8,175 bases of DNA from an uncultured Fidelibacterota bacterium (lineage in GTDB: Bacteria; Fidelibacterota; Fidelibacteria; Fidelibacterales; Fidelibacteraceae), in the NCBI GenBank assembly GCA_937862595.1, contig CALMFL010000106.1:1-8175 (forward strand), read 5' to 3'. The translations under genes were made by a program, and so were the position numbers. The notes under the pieces are model-generated. The model was not told the DNA's origin. It saw only the letters and a program-made list of their open reading frames with translations, and did no database searches. How positions within the stretch are numbered: position 1 is the first letter of the stretch; each line of letters opens with the position of its first letter. Positions 1 through 5,972 of this stretch are shown here, one piece after another.

Positions 1-606
1 GGAGGCGCGTATCGGGATCACCTGGCGGCCGTTCCTGAAAGCGACGGCATCTTCGGCGGCGATGGACTCTTCGGTCCACTGCGCCGCGATCTGACTGACC
101 TTTGTGCGGATGTCGTGTTCCAGCTTGACGATCTTTTTGCGCAGACTGGAGAGAAGGGGAGAAGCATGATCGGCGATCCGGCGTTCGGAATTGAACAAAG
201 CGAAGACCGACTTTTCCAGCAATTCCAGATCCGGGTTGTAAACGCCGACCAGGTCTTTCAGGGAAGGGTATTTATTTTCGCGGTCCTGAAAATATGCATG
301 AAGAAGGCGTCCGTGAAGGAGGATGTCCGCCAGCACCCACAGCTCTTCTTCACCGAGCGCGGTGCCCCGGATGCGGATGCTTTTGATCAGGTCGGTTTGC
401 GACGCAAAGCCCAGCATCGGCAGCGCCGTATCCAGCGCCAGAAGATCGCGCATTTCCAGTGTCAGGGTTTGTTCTTTCCGGTAGGTTTCCCGCGGCAGGA
501 ACGATCGCAGCTGCAGGATCTGCCCTTTCCCGTTTTCCGTCAGGGCGTAACCGGCGAGTTTTTCCTTTACGGGTTCAAAACCAAGCTGTCGGTAGAGTGT
601 CTCCAT
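1..606 (-). CDS. mutS2: MutS2 family protein, N-terminal 202 residues (cut by window edge)
   Basis: The minus strand is open from ATG at 606-604 to the window edge and gives 202 residues beginning METLYRQLGFEPVKEKLAGY. MutS2 proteins are MutS-like ATPases with a C-terminal Smr domain, linked to suppression of recombination and to ribosome-collision rescue; they do not act in classical mismatch repair. The N-terminal clamp/lever part visible here fits the family: an opening LGF..VKEKLAGYA..E.GK helix, the IADHASPLLSSLRKKI segment (residues 144-159) followed by charged helices, and RNGRQVIPIRAS at the edge (191-202), matching the family's R.GR.V.PV strand. The ATPase and Smr domains lie outside the window, so intactness is unknown; full-length members have about 780 residues. 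The start is supported by an AGGA site that overlaps the priA stop codon. With only 8 bases between the genes, mutS2 is probably co-transcribed and translationally coupled with priA. Confidence 0.88.
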   Translation of the reverse strand, partial: METLYRQLGFEPVKEKLAGYALTENGKGQILQLRSFLPRETYRKEQTLTLEMRDLLALDTALPMLGFASQTDLIKSIRIRGTALGEEELWVLADILLHGRLLHAYFQDRENKYPSLKDLVGVYNPDLELLEKSVFALFNSERRIADHASPLLSSLRKKIVKLEHDIRTKVSQIAAQWTEESIAAEDAVAFRNGRQVIPIRAS

Positions 607-614
607 GGCTGATC

Positions 615-2981
615 CTACATGAGTGAAACGGGGTCGCGGTTGATCGTGATCTGGACATGTTTTTCATCCTGCCGGGCGCTTTTGATCACGTTCATCAGCG
701 CCGTTGCGGTTCGGTTCCCGTTCGGATCGTTCGAGCGTCCGGCTTTTATCAGGATCTGCCAGCGAGTCTTGTTCTTAATGCGTTCGATCGGCGCCGGCGC
801 CGGTCCCAGGCAATTTGCCCGGGGTATCCTGCCGGAGATCGTGTTGAAGATCCGGGTGGCGGCGCCTTCCACTTCCCGGGCGTTCGGCCCGGAAATACGG
901 ACAAGAAAGAGCCGGCTAAACGGCGGGTAATGCAATGTTTTGCGCTGAAAAAGCTCGAGATTATAAAATGAACGCAGATCCAGTTGCGAGGCCATCTGGA
1001 TCAGAGGTTCTTCTGGAGAGAAGGTCTGTATCAGCACTTTTCCCGGGGAGAGGCCCCGTCCGCTGCGTCCGCTGACCTGGTAGATCAACTGGAAGAGACG
1101 TTCGCCGGCGCGGTAATCCGGTATGCCCATACCCATGTCCGCATTGATAATGCCGACCAGGGTCACATCAGGGAAATCCAGTCCCTTGGCGATCATCTGC
1201 GTCCCCAGCAGGATATCGAAGCGATGTTCTTCAAACTCCGTTAAAATGCGCACATGAGCATGTTTGGTGCGCGTGGTGTCGAGGTCCATTCGCGCAATGC
1301 GCGCTTCGGGGAACAGCGCCTGCAATTCTTCCTCAATTCTCTGCGTGCCGCTCCCGGCGGGCTGGAGCAGATTGCTGCCGCAGTGCGGACAGGTCCGGGT
1401 GAGGGGATAGGTGGTGCTGCACACATGGCACATCATTTTATTCAGGCGTTTATGGTAGGTCAGGGAAACGCTGCAGTCGGGACATTCCAGAGCATGCTGG
1501 CATTCCTGACAGACATAGACGGTATGGAATCCCCGGCGGTTCTGTAAAATGATGGCCTGCTTTCCCGCGTTGAGCGTATGGTACAGCGCTTCCAGAAAGG
1601 GTTCGCTGAACAAGCCTTTGCGGGGCGTCGTGTTCATGTCGATCAAAGAAACCCGGGGCAGTTTCGCACCTCCGAAGCGGGTGGTGAGCTCCAGACGCTG
1701 ATATTTTCTCATCGCGGATAAATAATAGGTTTCCAGGCTGGGTGTCGCCGAACCGAGGATAACGGGAATACCCAGGAGGTGCGCGTACTTGACCGCGGCA
1801 TCCCGTGCATGATAACGCGGGGCCGGGTCGTCCTGTTTATAGGAAGCCTCCTGCTCCTCATCCACAACGATCAATCCGATATCGCTCAAGGGAGCGAAGA
1901 GGGCGCTTCGCGCTCCGATCACGACCCGGATGGAGCCTTTCAGGATCCGGTTCCAGGTCCAGAGCCGTTCCGCATCGGACATCTGGCTATGCCAGATCGC
2001 GGCCTTTTCACCGAAGGTCGTCCGGAAACGCGCTGCGATCTGGGGCGTGATCGCAATTTCGGGGACCAGGATCAGGACGCTTTTCCCCGCCTGAAGCTGC
2101 TGCCGCGCAAGGTGGATGTAAACCTCGGTCTTGCCGCTGCCGGTCACGCCGTGGAGCATGACGGGATAAAAGGTGTTCGTATGCGATTCGATATCTTGAA
2201 TGACCTGCCGCTGTTCTTCCGATAAGCGGACGTCCCGCACCCGCGGCGCGCCGAAAGATTCAAAGGGGTCCGAAGACAGCTCCAGTTCGCATTTCTCAAG
2301 CACGGAATTTCTGATCAGGGTGTCGATCACGCTCTGCGTCATGCGCAGTTTCTTCAGAATGACGCGGACCTCTTCCACCGGCTTATCGAGGGAGGACAGA
2401 AGGTTGACGACCTCCTGCTGTCGCGCGGTAAGTTTTGCTTCCCGGTCCATCAGGCGCACGGCCGCGACAAGGCGGGATCTTTTCACCGGCGGGAAAATAT
2501 TGTCCCGGACAAGAACGCCCATATCGAGACCTTTTTTCACCGCCTTCTGACGTTCTTCGGAAAGATCGTAGAAATCCAGCATGGAAAGCCCCGTTTCCGG
2601 GATGTCCGGCCAGTTCTGAGGATCTTCCTGCTTCGATACGAAGCAATAGGTCTGTTTTTTAAATCCGATCTCGGAGGGGTGGGCAGCCTTGAAGCATAAT
2701 CCGGGCGGAGCCAGGTAATAGTCCGAGATCCAGCGGATCAGCGTGATCAGCGGTTCGGTGAATAAAGGTTCCTTGTCGAGGACCCCGTCGATCGTCTTGA
2801 TATGGTAGGCGGGTTTTGAGGGCAGAACGGGAAAACATTCCACGCAGTATCCGACCTGGGAGCGAGCGCCGAAAGGCGCTTTCACCCGCATGCCCGGCCG
2901 CAGCCGGACCGAGGCCGCTTCCGGAACGCAATACGTAAATGTCTGATAGACTTCCGAAGGGAAAGCAATGGAGCAATACAT
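615..2981 (-). CDS. priA: Primosomal protein N' (replication restart helicase PriA)
   Basis: PriA is a 3'-to-5' superfamily 2 DNA helicase that recognises stalled or collapsed forks and reloads the replisome in the cytoplasm. The 788-residue length is normal for the family. The 3'-end-binding N-terminal domain opens at residues 1-50 (TFTYCVP, then a G.RV..PFG motif). The helicase core has Walker A GVTGSGKTEVY (278-288), motif II DEEQ (374-377) followed by the PriA-typical ASYKQDDPAPRYHARD, motif III SATPS (411-415) and motif VI QVSGRSGRG (635-643). Eight zinc-binding cysteines sit at 491, 494, 500, 503, 518, 521, 531 and 534. The usual YPPF segment (685-688) opens the C-terminal domain. Motif II reads DEEQ where most PriA proteins have DEEH, a mild oddity. 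The ATG at 2981 starts the protein exactly where homologues begin, although its ribosome-binding site is weak. mutS2 follows 8 bases after the stop. Confidence 0.97.
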   Translation of the reverse strand: MYCSIAFPSEVYQTFTYCVPEAASVRLRPGMRVKAPFGARSQVGYCVECFPVLPSKPAYHIKTIDGVLDKEPLFTEPLITLIRWISDYYLAPPGLCFKAAHPSEIGFKKQTYCFVSKQEDPQNWPDIPETGLSMLDFYDLSEERQKAVKKGLDMGVLVRDNIFPPVKRSRLVAAVRLMDREAKLTARQQEVVNLLSSLDKPVEEVRVILKKLRMTQSVIDTLIRNSVLEKCELELSSDPFESFGAPRVRDVRLSEEQRQVIQDIESHTNTFYPVMLHGVTGSGKTEVYIHLARQQLQAGKSVLILVPEIAITPQIAARFRTTFGEKAAIWHSQMSDAERLWTWNRILKGSIRVVIGARSALFAPLSDIGLIVVDEEQEASYKQDDPAPRYHARDAAVKYAHLLGIPVILGSATPSLETYYLSAMRKYQRLELTTRFGGAKLPRVSLIDMNTTPRKGLFSEPFLEALYHTLNAGKQAIILQNRRGFHTVYVCQECQHALECPDCSVSLTYHKRLNKMMCHVCSTTYPLTRTCPHCGSNLLQPAGSGTQRIEEELQALFPEARIARMDLDTTRTKHAHVRILTEFEEHRFDILLGTQMIAKGLDFPDVTLVGIINADMGMGIPDYRAGERLFQLIYQVSGRSGRGLSPGKVLIQTFSPEEPLIQMASQLDLRSFYNLELFQRKTLHYPPFSRLFLVRISGPNAREVEGAATRIFNTISGRIPRANCLGPAPAPIERIKNKTRWQILIKAGRSNDPNGNRTATALMNVIKSARQDEKHVQITINRDPVSLM

Positions 2982-3087
2982 CCCGAAAGTTACCCGAAAA
3001 CAGATGTTTTATCAATAAAAATCAAGCGGCATGAACGCTTTGTGACGGACCCCACAGTCTTGCGCCCGATGTTTCTATAAAAAAGAA

Positions 3088-3117
3088 CAAAATCCGCTTG
3101 CAAAGGTCCGGATTTTG
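3088..3117. repeat. Perfect inverted repeat, 9-bp arms with 12-base spacer, upstream of trpR
   Basis: CAAAATCCG at 3088-3096 and CGGATTTTG at 3109-3117 are exact reverse complements. The spacer contains the proposed -35 box TTGCAA of the trpR promoter, so a protein bound here could block or assist RNA polymerase. If transcription instead starts upstream (for example from TATAAA at 3076-3081), the same sequence would be a leader hairpin. It lacks the GC-rich stem and U-tract of an intrinsic terminator. Its function is not known. Confidence 0.6.
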
Positions 3118-3126
3118 CCCTATGTT
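3098..3126 (+). promoter_or_regulatory. Candidate sigma70-type promoter of trpR-trpB
   Basis: TTGCAA (3098-3103) and TATGTT (3121-3126) are separated by exactly 17 bases, the preferred spacing. Each matches four of six positions of TTGACA and TATAAT. A start site near 3133 would give a leader of about 20 bases before the trpR ATG. The proposed TrpR operator overlaps the -10 box. This is a pattern match only. Confidence 0.45.
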
Positions 3127-3141
3127 ACTACCCGTAGAAAC
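3124..3141. promoter_or_regulatory. 18-bp palindrome over the trpR -10 region, candidate TrpR operator
   Basis: The sequence GTTACTACCCGTAGAAAC is symmetric at 14 of 18 positions: GTT and CTAC are mirrored by GTAG and AAC around a CC centre. It starts inside the -10 box TATGTT and ends just before the trpR ribosome-binding site, so a bound dimer would cover the polymerase site. The enterobacterial trp operator is also an 18-bp palindrome with CTAG-type half-sites placed over a -10 box. The half-sites here (CTAC/GTAG) are related but not identical in base or phase, so the assignment rests mainly on position and on the repressor gene next to it. Confidence 0.45.
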
Positions 3142-3154
3142 AAGAAGGTGCAGC

Positions 3155-3427
3155 ATGCAATCATACAAGGAACTGGTAAAGGCATTCAGCCGCATTGACA
3201 ATGCGGCGGACATGGAGAAATTCCTGAGCGAAATACTCACCGAAAGCGAGATCGATGCGCTGGTCTTCCGATGGCGCCTGATGAAGGACCTCTACCATGG
3301 AGAGACCCAGCGGCACATTGCGGAAAAGCACCACATCAGCCTATGCAAGATAACGCGCGGGTCGAAAATACTCAAAGATGAAAACTCGGTCAGTTTGAAA
3401 CTGCTGAAAGAAATGGAGAAACAGTAA
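3155..3427 (+). CDS. trpR: Trp operon repressor family protein TrpR
   Basis: TrpR is a small dimeric helix-turn-helix repressor that binds DNA when loaded with tryptophan. This 90-residue protein has the family core: LTESEIDALVFRWRLMKDL (28-46), then the helix-turn-helix from about residue 50 (GETQRHIAEKHHIS) ending in the hallmark KITRGSKILK (65-74). Thr29, Arg39 and Arg68 align with Thr44, Arg54 and Arg84 of the E. coli protein, the residues around the tryptophan ligand, so ligand binding looks preserved. One residue is missing between GE and QR compared with the E. coli and chlamydial proteins. I chose the ATG at 3155 because AGAAGG (3143-3148) lies 6 bases before it; an in-frame ATG at 3098 would add a stretch unlike TrpR that runs through the promoter. 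The stop shares one base with the trpB start (TAATG), so the genes are translationally coupled, and self-regulation is likely. Confidence 0.88.
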   Translation: MQSYKELVKAFSRIDNAADMEKFLSEILTESEIDALVFRWRLMKDLYHGETQRHIAEKHHISLCKITRGSKILKDENSVSLKLLKEMEKQ

Positions 3428-4641
3428 TGATGAATTTAGGACAAATGCCGGACGCCCAGGGAAATTTCGGCGAATACGGCGGCGCGTTTTTACCCCCGCA
3501 GCTCGTTGACGTCATGAAGGACGTCGCCGTGCAATATGAAAAGATCAAAAACACGACAGCCTTTCAGGAGGAACTGTACGACCTGTACACCCATTACGTG
3601 GGACGCCCCAGTCCCATTTTTCACGCCCGCCACCTATCGGAAAAACTCGGCGGCGCGCAGATCTACCTGAAGCGCGAGGACCTGAACCACACCGGAGCCC
3701 ATAAGATCAATCACTGCCTGGGCGAAGTCTTGCTGGCAAAACGTCTGGGCAAGAAAAAAGTGATCGCCGAGACCGGCGCCGGGCAGCACGGGGTTGCGCT
3801 GGCAACGGCCGCCGCCCTGCTCGGGCTTGAGTGCGACATATACATGGGAGAAGTGGATATTGAAAAAGAGCATCCGAATGTCGTCCGCATGAAGATCCTC
3901 GGAGCCCGGGTCGTTCCCGTCAGTATCGGCACCAAAACGCTCAAAGATGCCGTGGACGCCTGTTTTATGGCGTATTTGCAGGATCCCGTCTCCCAGCTCT
4001 ACTGCATCGGTTCGGTCGTGGGGCCGCATCCCTTTCCATCCATGGTGCGCGATTTCCAATCCGTGGTCGGCCGCGAAGCGAAAGAACAATTCAACGCCAT
4101 GACAGGCAAACTTCCCGACAATCTGATCGCCTGCGTCGGCGGCGGGTCCAATGCGATCGGCCTGTTCACGGCCTTCCTTGAAGATGAAACGGTCGCCATG
4201 TACGGCGTGGAACCCTCGGGATTGAGCTTTAAGCCCGGCGAACATGCCGCCACGATGACCATGGGCACCCCCGGGATCATTCACGGCTTCCGCTGCTACC
4301 TGATCCAGGATGAAAAAGGGGAGCCGCTGCCGGTGTATTCGGTGGCGTCCGGACTCGATTATCCGGGTGTCGGTCCCCAGCACAGCTATCTGAAGGACAT
4401 CCGGCGGGTGGAATACGTTACGGCCGGCGACCGGGAAGCGATCGACGCTTTCTTTGAGATCTCGCGCGTGGAAGGGATCATTCCCGCCCTTGAAAGCGCC
4501 CATGCCGTAGCCTATGCGATCAAACTGGCTCCTAAGCTGCCGAAGGATCAGACCATCCTGATCAATCTGTCGGGACGCGGAGACAAGGACATTGACTTTG
4601 TCGTAAAAAAATACGGCAGGGATTACGGCATAAGCGTATAA
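3427..4641 (+). CDS. trpB: Tryptophan synthase beta chain TrpB (no trpA alongside)
   Basis: TrpB is the PLP enzyme that joins indole with L-serine to give L-tryptophan, normally in complex with TrpA, which supplies indole. The 404 residues match the family (E. coli 397). Seen in order: FGEYGGAFLP (14-23), the cofactor segment LKREDLNHTGAHK with Schiff-base Lys93, ETGAGQHG (115-122) with catalytic Glu115, the phosphate-binding loop GGGSNA (238-243), GLDYPGVGPQH (309-319) and LSGRGDKD (381-388). All catalytic motifs are intact, so it should be active. The substrate loop reads LNHTGAHKINH where E. coli has LLHGGAHKTNQ. The start overlaps the trpR stop by one base, with GGAG at 3415-3418 eight bases upstream; the second ATG (3430) is an alternative. 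A strong terminator follows directly and no trpA is present, so the gene may serve indole salvage unless trpA lies elsewhere. Confidence 0.97.
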   Translation: MMNLGQMPDAQGNFGEYGGAFLPPQLVDVMKDVAVQYEKIKNTTAFQEELYDLYTHYVGRPSPIFHARHLSEKLGGAQIYLKREDLNHTGAHKINHCLGEVLLAKRLGKKKVIAETGAGQHGVALATAAALLGLECDIYMGEVDIEKEHPNVVRMKILGARVVPVSIGTKTLKDAVDACFMAYLQDPVSQLYCIGSVVGPHPFPSMVRDFQSVVGREAKEQFNAMTGKLPDNLIACVGGGSNAIGLFTAFLEDETVAMYGVEPSGLSFKPGEHAATMTMGTPGIIHGFRCYLIQDEKGEPLPVYSVASGLDYPGVGPQHSYLKDIRRVEYVTAGDREAIDAFFEISRVEGIIPALESAHAVAYAIKLAPKLPKDQTILINLSGRGDKDIDFVVKKYGRDYGISV

Positions 4642-4647
4642 AAGAAC

Positions 4648-4695
4648 AGACCATGATGGTCTCAAAAGCAGCTGAAAAGCTGCTTTTTGTTTTTA
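4648..4695 (+). terminator. Intrinsic terminator of trpR-trpB, with an extra upstream hairpin
   Basis: AAAAGCAGCT (4664-4673) pairs perfectly with AGCTGCTTTT (4678-4687) across a GAAA tetraloop, and TTGTTTTT follows. This is a textbook Rho-independent terminator starting 22 bases after the trpB stop. A second hairpin, AGACCA-TGA-TGGTCT (4648-4662), sits immediately before it and may add pausing or protect the mRNA end. The signal closes the trpR-trpB unit and separates it from the next gene. Confidence 0.9.
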
Positions 4696-4761
4696 CATGA
4701 AAGATCGTCTTCCCGCCGGGGTAGGGCTGCGCTTTTGTACGAAATCTGACATAAAATTGTT

Positions 4762-4790
4762 ATTAGGAAAAACAGGGAGCTATTCCTAAT
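4762..4790. repeat. Inverted repeat upstream of the EEP lipoprotein gene
   Basis: ATTAGGAA (4762-4769) and TTCCTAAT (4783-4790) are exact reverse complements separated by 13 bases. They lie 40-68 bases before the lipoprotein ATG, where an operator or a leader hairpin would sit. A weak TTGTTA (4757-4762) with TATTCC (4781-4786) at an 18-base spacing overlaps the repeat, so it may be an operator over a promoter. No regulator gene is adjacent, and the function is unknown. Confidence 0.5.
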
Positions 4791-4829
4791 TTATAAGGCA
4801 AAACGATAAACATTACGGGGAGAAGTACG

Positions 4830-5582
4830 ATGAAGCGGATATTATTTTTCCTGATGATACTCCTGCTGTTCACGGCCTGCGGCAAGGTCACGGTCATGAC
4901 CTACAATATTCATGCCATGCGCGGCATGGACAAAGTCCTGGATGCGACGCGCATTGCGGACGTGATCCTGTCCGAAAAGCCCGATCTTGTCGGTCTGCAG
5001 GAAGTGGATCACCTGACGGCGCGAAGCGGACAGTTTGACGCCGTTTCGTTTTTCAGCGAATACACCGGGATGCACGCCGTATACATGAAGACCTTTGATT
5101 ATCAGGGCGGCGCTTTCGGGAATATGATCCTGTCCCGCTTTCCCATTGTCGCCCAGGAAGAAATTCGGCTGCCTTCCCGCGAAGCGTATGAGGTGCGCCT
5201 GCTGATGAAGGTCACCGTCGTAACGGACCGCGGGGACACCCTGCATTTTTACAACACCCACCTGGACCATCACGGCGAGGATTCCGACCGGCCCGCCCAG
5301 ATGAAAAAGATCGTGGACGTGCTTTCCGCCGATTCGGGCAAGCGCATTTTTCTCGGCGACCTGAACTGCGAACCGGGCAGCGAACCGATAAGGATGCTGG
5401 ACGGGATCATGGAACGCTGCGGACCGGAAGAAAAGACCTATCCTGCGGACTTGCCCGAGCGGATCATTGACCATATCTATATCGGGCCCGGATCGGGCTT
5501 GAAGTGCGGTACGGTCCGCGTGGTGCCCGAAACGACGGCCTCCGACCACCGTCCGGTCGTGGCAACACTAAGGCTGCGATGA
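4830..5582 (+). CDS. Endonuclease/exonuclease/phosphatase (EEP) family lipoprotein
   Basis: The 250-residue protein has an N-terminal lipoprotein signal: a Lys-Arg start, a hydrophobic core (residues 4-14) and a lipobox ending FTAC with Cys17. It should therefore be exported and membrane-anchored. The rest is one EEP domain of the metal-dependent DNase I-like phosphodiesterase fold. Visible catalytic motifs are TYNIH (Asn26), LQEVD (metal ligand Glu58), GNMILSRFP (97-105), YNTHLDHH (His144), GDLN (Asp177, Asn179), IDHIYI (Asp214, His215) and SDHRPV (Asp239, His240). All key residues are present, so it should be active. The family covers nucleases, sphingomyelinases and inositol-phosphate phosphatases; the substrate cannot be told here. 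Only about four residues separate Cys17 from the first core strand, an unusually short tether. GGGGAG at 4817-4822 supports the start. It lies 188 bases after trpB beyond a terminator, so it is probably its own unit. Confidence 0.87.
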   Translation: MKRILFFLMILLLFTACGKVTVMTYNIHAMRGMDKVLDATRIADVILSEKPDLVGLQEVDHLTARSGQFDAVSFFSEYTGMHAVYMKTFDYQGGAFGNMILSRFPIVAQEEIRLPSREAYEVRLLMKVTVVTDRGDTLHFYNTHLDHHGEDSDRPAQMKKIVDVLSADSGKRIFLGDLNCEPGSEPIRMLDGIMERCGPEEKTYPADLPERIIDHIYIGPGSGLKCGTVRVVPETTASDHRPVVATLRLR

Positions 5583-5639
5583 TCTGACCTGTCCAAGGTT
5601 TTAAAAAATATGCATCAGCAAACCCGAGCCGGGTGTTTG

Positions 5640-5661
5640 AAAAAACTTGCCCCAAGTTTTT
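5640..5661. repeat. Repeat copy 1: perfect palindrome AAAAACTTG-CCC-CAAGTTTTT
   Basis: Arms 5641-5649 and 5653-5661 are exact reverse complements around CCC. Read on the minus strand it is GGGGCAAGTTTTTTC, matching copies 2 and 3. Because T-runs follow the stem on both strands, it may work as a weak bidirectional terminator. It may instead be part of a mobile-element end. Confidence 0.6.
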
Positions 5662-5750
5662 ACTCTAAAAAAACGGATAAATAATTGTTGCGTAATCTGC
5701 CTATTGGCGATATGGGCTCATAAATACATGGGTTAACCAGTCAAGACCCT

Positions 5751-5774
5751 GAAAACTTGCCCCAAGTTATTTTG
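5751..5774. repeat. Repeat copy 2, imperfect palindrome
   Basis: GAAAACTTG (5751-5759), CCC and CAAGTT (5763-5768) repeat the centre of copy 1 in the same orientation, 111 bases further on. The palindrome fails at arm position 7, where A replaces T. On the minus strand it reads GGGGCAAGTTTTC. Confidence 0.55.
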
Positions 5775-5797
5775 CAGGCTTATTTGGAATATTCAGC

Positions 5798-5812
5798 GAA
5801 AACTTGACACAA
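5798..5812. repeat. Repeat copy 3, TGTGTCAAGTTTTCGC form on the minus strand
   Basis: GAAAACTTGACACAA shares the nine bases GAAAACTTG with copy 2, but the centre is ACA and the right arm is degenerate. On the minus strand it begins TGT, like the tips of several insertion-sequence families. It lies 47 bases from copy 2, so the three copies form a small array of direct repeats at unequal spacing. Confidence 0.45.
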
Positions 5813-5834
5813 GATCACTTAAAAACGGCCATGA

Positions 5835-5862
5835 ATGAAAAACGGTAAGTTATCTTACCGTT
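5835..5862 (-). terminator. Intrinsic terminator of the tRNA-Leu gene
   Basis: On the minus strand AACGGTAA pairs perfectly with TTACCGTT (plus positions 5855-5862 and 5841-5848) around a 6-base loop, and the stem runs into TTTTTCATT. It starts five bases after the tRNA discriminator base and ends the minus-strand unit of coiled-coil gene plus tRNA. Confidence 0.85.
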
Positions 5863-5867
5863 ATTTG

Positions 5868-5950
5868 TACCCGGGGAGGGATTTGAACCCTCATGTCCGT
5901 TGGACACTAGACCCTGAACCTAGCGCGTCTGCCGATTTCGCCACCCGGGC
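5868..5950 (-). tRNA. tRNA-Leu (anticodon CAG)
   Basis: The minus strand folds into a complete 83-nt class II tRNA. The acceptor stem is GCCCGGG with CCCGGGT, closed by a G-U pair, and A is the discriminator base, as in leucine tRNAs. The anticodon stem CTAGG/TCTAG holds the loop TTCAGGG, so the anticodon is CAG, which reads CUG. The long variable arm is TGTCC-AAC-GGACA, typical of tRNA-Leu, and the T arm is GAGGG-TTCAAAT-CCCTC. CCA is not encoded (ACAA follows), so a nucleotidyltransferase must add it. It sits 22 bases after the stop of the coiled-coil gene with no obvious promoter between, and its own terminator follows, so both are probably made on one transcript and then processed. Confidence 0.96.
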
Positions 5951-5972
5951 TGATATGTTTCAAAGAGACAGC

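Larger units (their letters stand above)
2982..3154. promoter_or_regulatory. Divergent priA / trpR intergenic region
   Basis: This 173-bp stretch holds the control signals of two genes that point away from each other. On the plus strand I see a sigma70-like promoter, a 9-bp-arm inverted repeat, an 18-bp palindrome and a good ribosome-binding site for trpR (all listed separately), plus an isolated TATAAA at 3076-3081 with no convincing -35 box. On the minus strand only AT-rich sequence at about 3005-3022 could hold a priA promoter; no pair of boxes stands out. No TGG codon occurs in the trpR leader, so a tryptophan leader peptide with attenuation is not supported. Confidence 0.7.
5583..5834. 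other. Non-coding spacer with clustered repeats
   Basis: No credible gene lies between the EEP lipoprotein and the tRNA terminator. The stretch holds a short hairpin, ACCCG-AGC-CGGGT (5622-5634), without a proper U-tract, and three copies of a repeat with a CAAGTTTTC/T core (described separately). The first copy, a 9-bp-arm palindrome followed by T5 on the plus strand and T6 on the minus strand, could also end transcription of the lipoprotein gene. Confidence 0.6.

Noticed and set aside
115..612. Plus-strand open frame (165 codons) at the left edge
   Set aside because: It lies opposite the MutS2 N-terminus, whose minus-strand translation matches the family. The plus frame is low-complexity Gln/Arg/Phe sequence.
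3098..3154. N-terminal extension of TrpR from an upstream in-frame ATG
   Set aside because: The extra residues do not look like TrpR, there is no ribosome-binding site before that ATG, and the sequence is needed for the promoter and palindrome. The ATG at 3155 has a good site.
2982..3154. Tryptophan attenuator with leader peptide before trpR
   Set aside because: No TGG codon and no terminator/antiterminator pair is present in the leader; the inverted repeat lacks a U-tract.
3634..4665. Long minus-strand open frame (343 codons) opposite trpB
   Set aside because: The plus strand here encodes a complete TrpB with every catalytic motif. The antisense frame shows no domain and mirrors TrpB codon structure.
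4842..5549. Minus-strand open frame (235 codons) opposite the EEP lipoprotein
   Set aside because: It is antisense to a gene with intact family motifs and shows no recognisable domain.
5622..5634. Hairpin ACCCG-AGC-CGGGT as terminator of the lipoprotein gene
   Set aside because: The stem is only five pairs and is followed by GTTTGAAAAAAC, not a U-tract, so I note it without listing it as a terminator.
5583..5867. CRISPR array in the repeat-bearing spacer
   Set aside because: Only three short, imperfect copies at unequal spacing (111 and 47 bases) and no cas gene.
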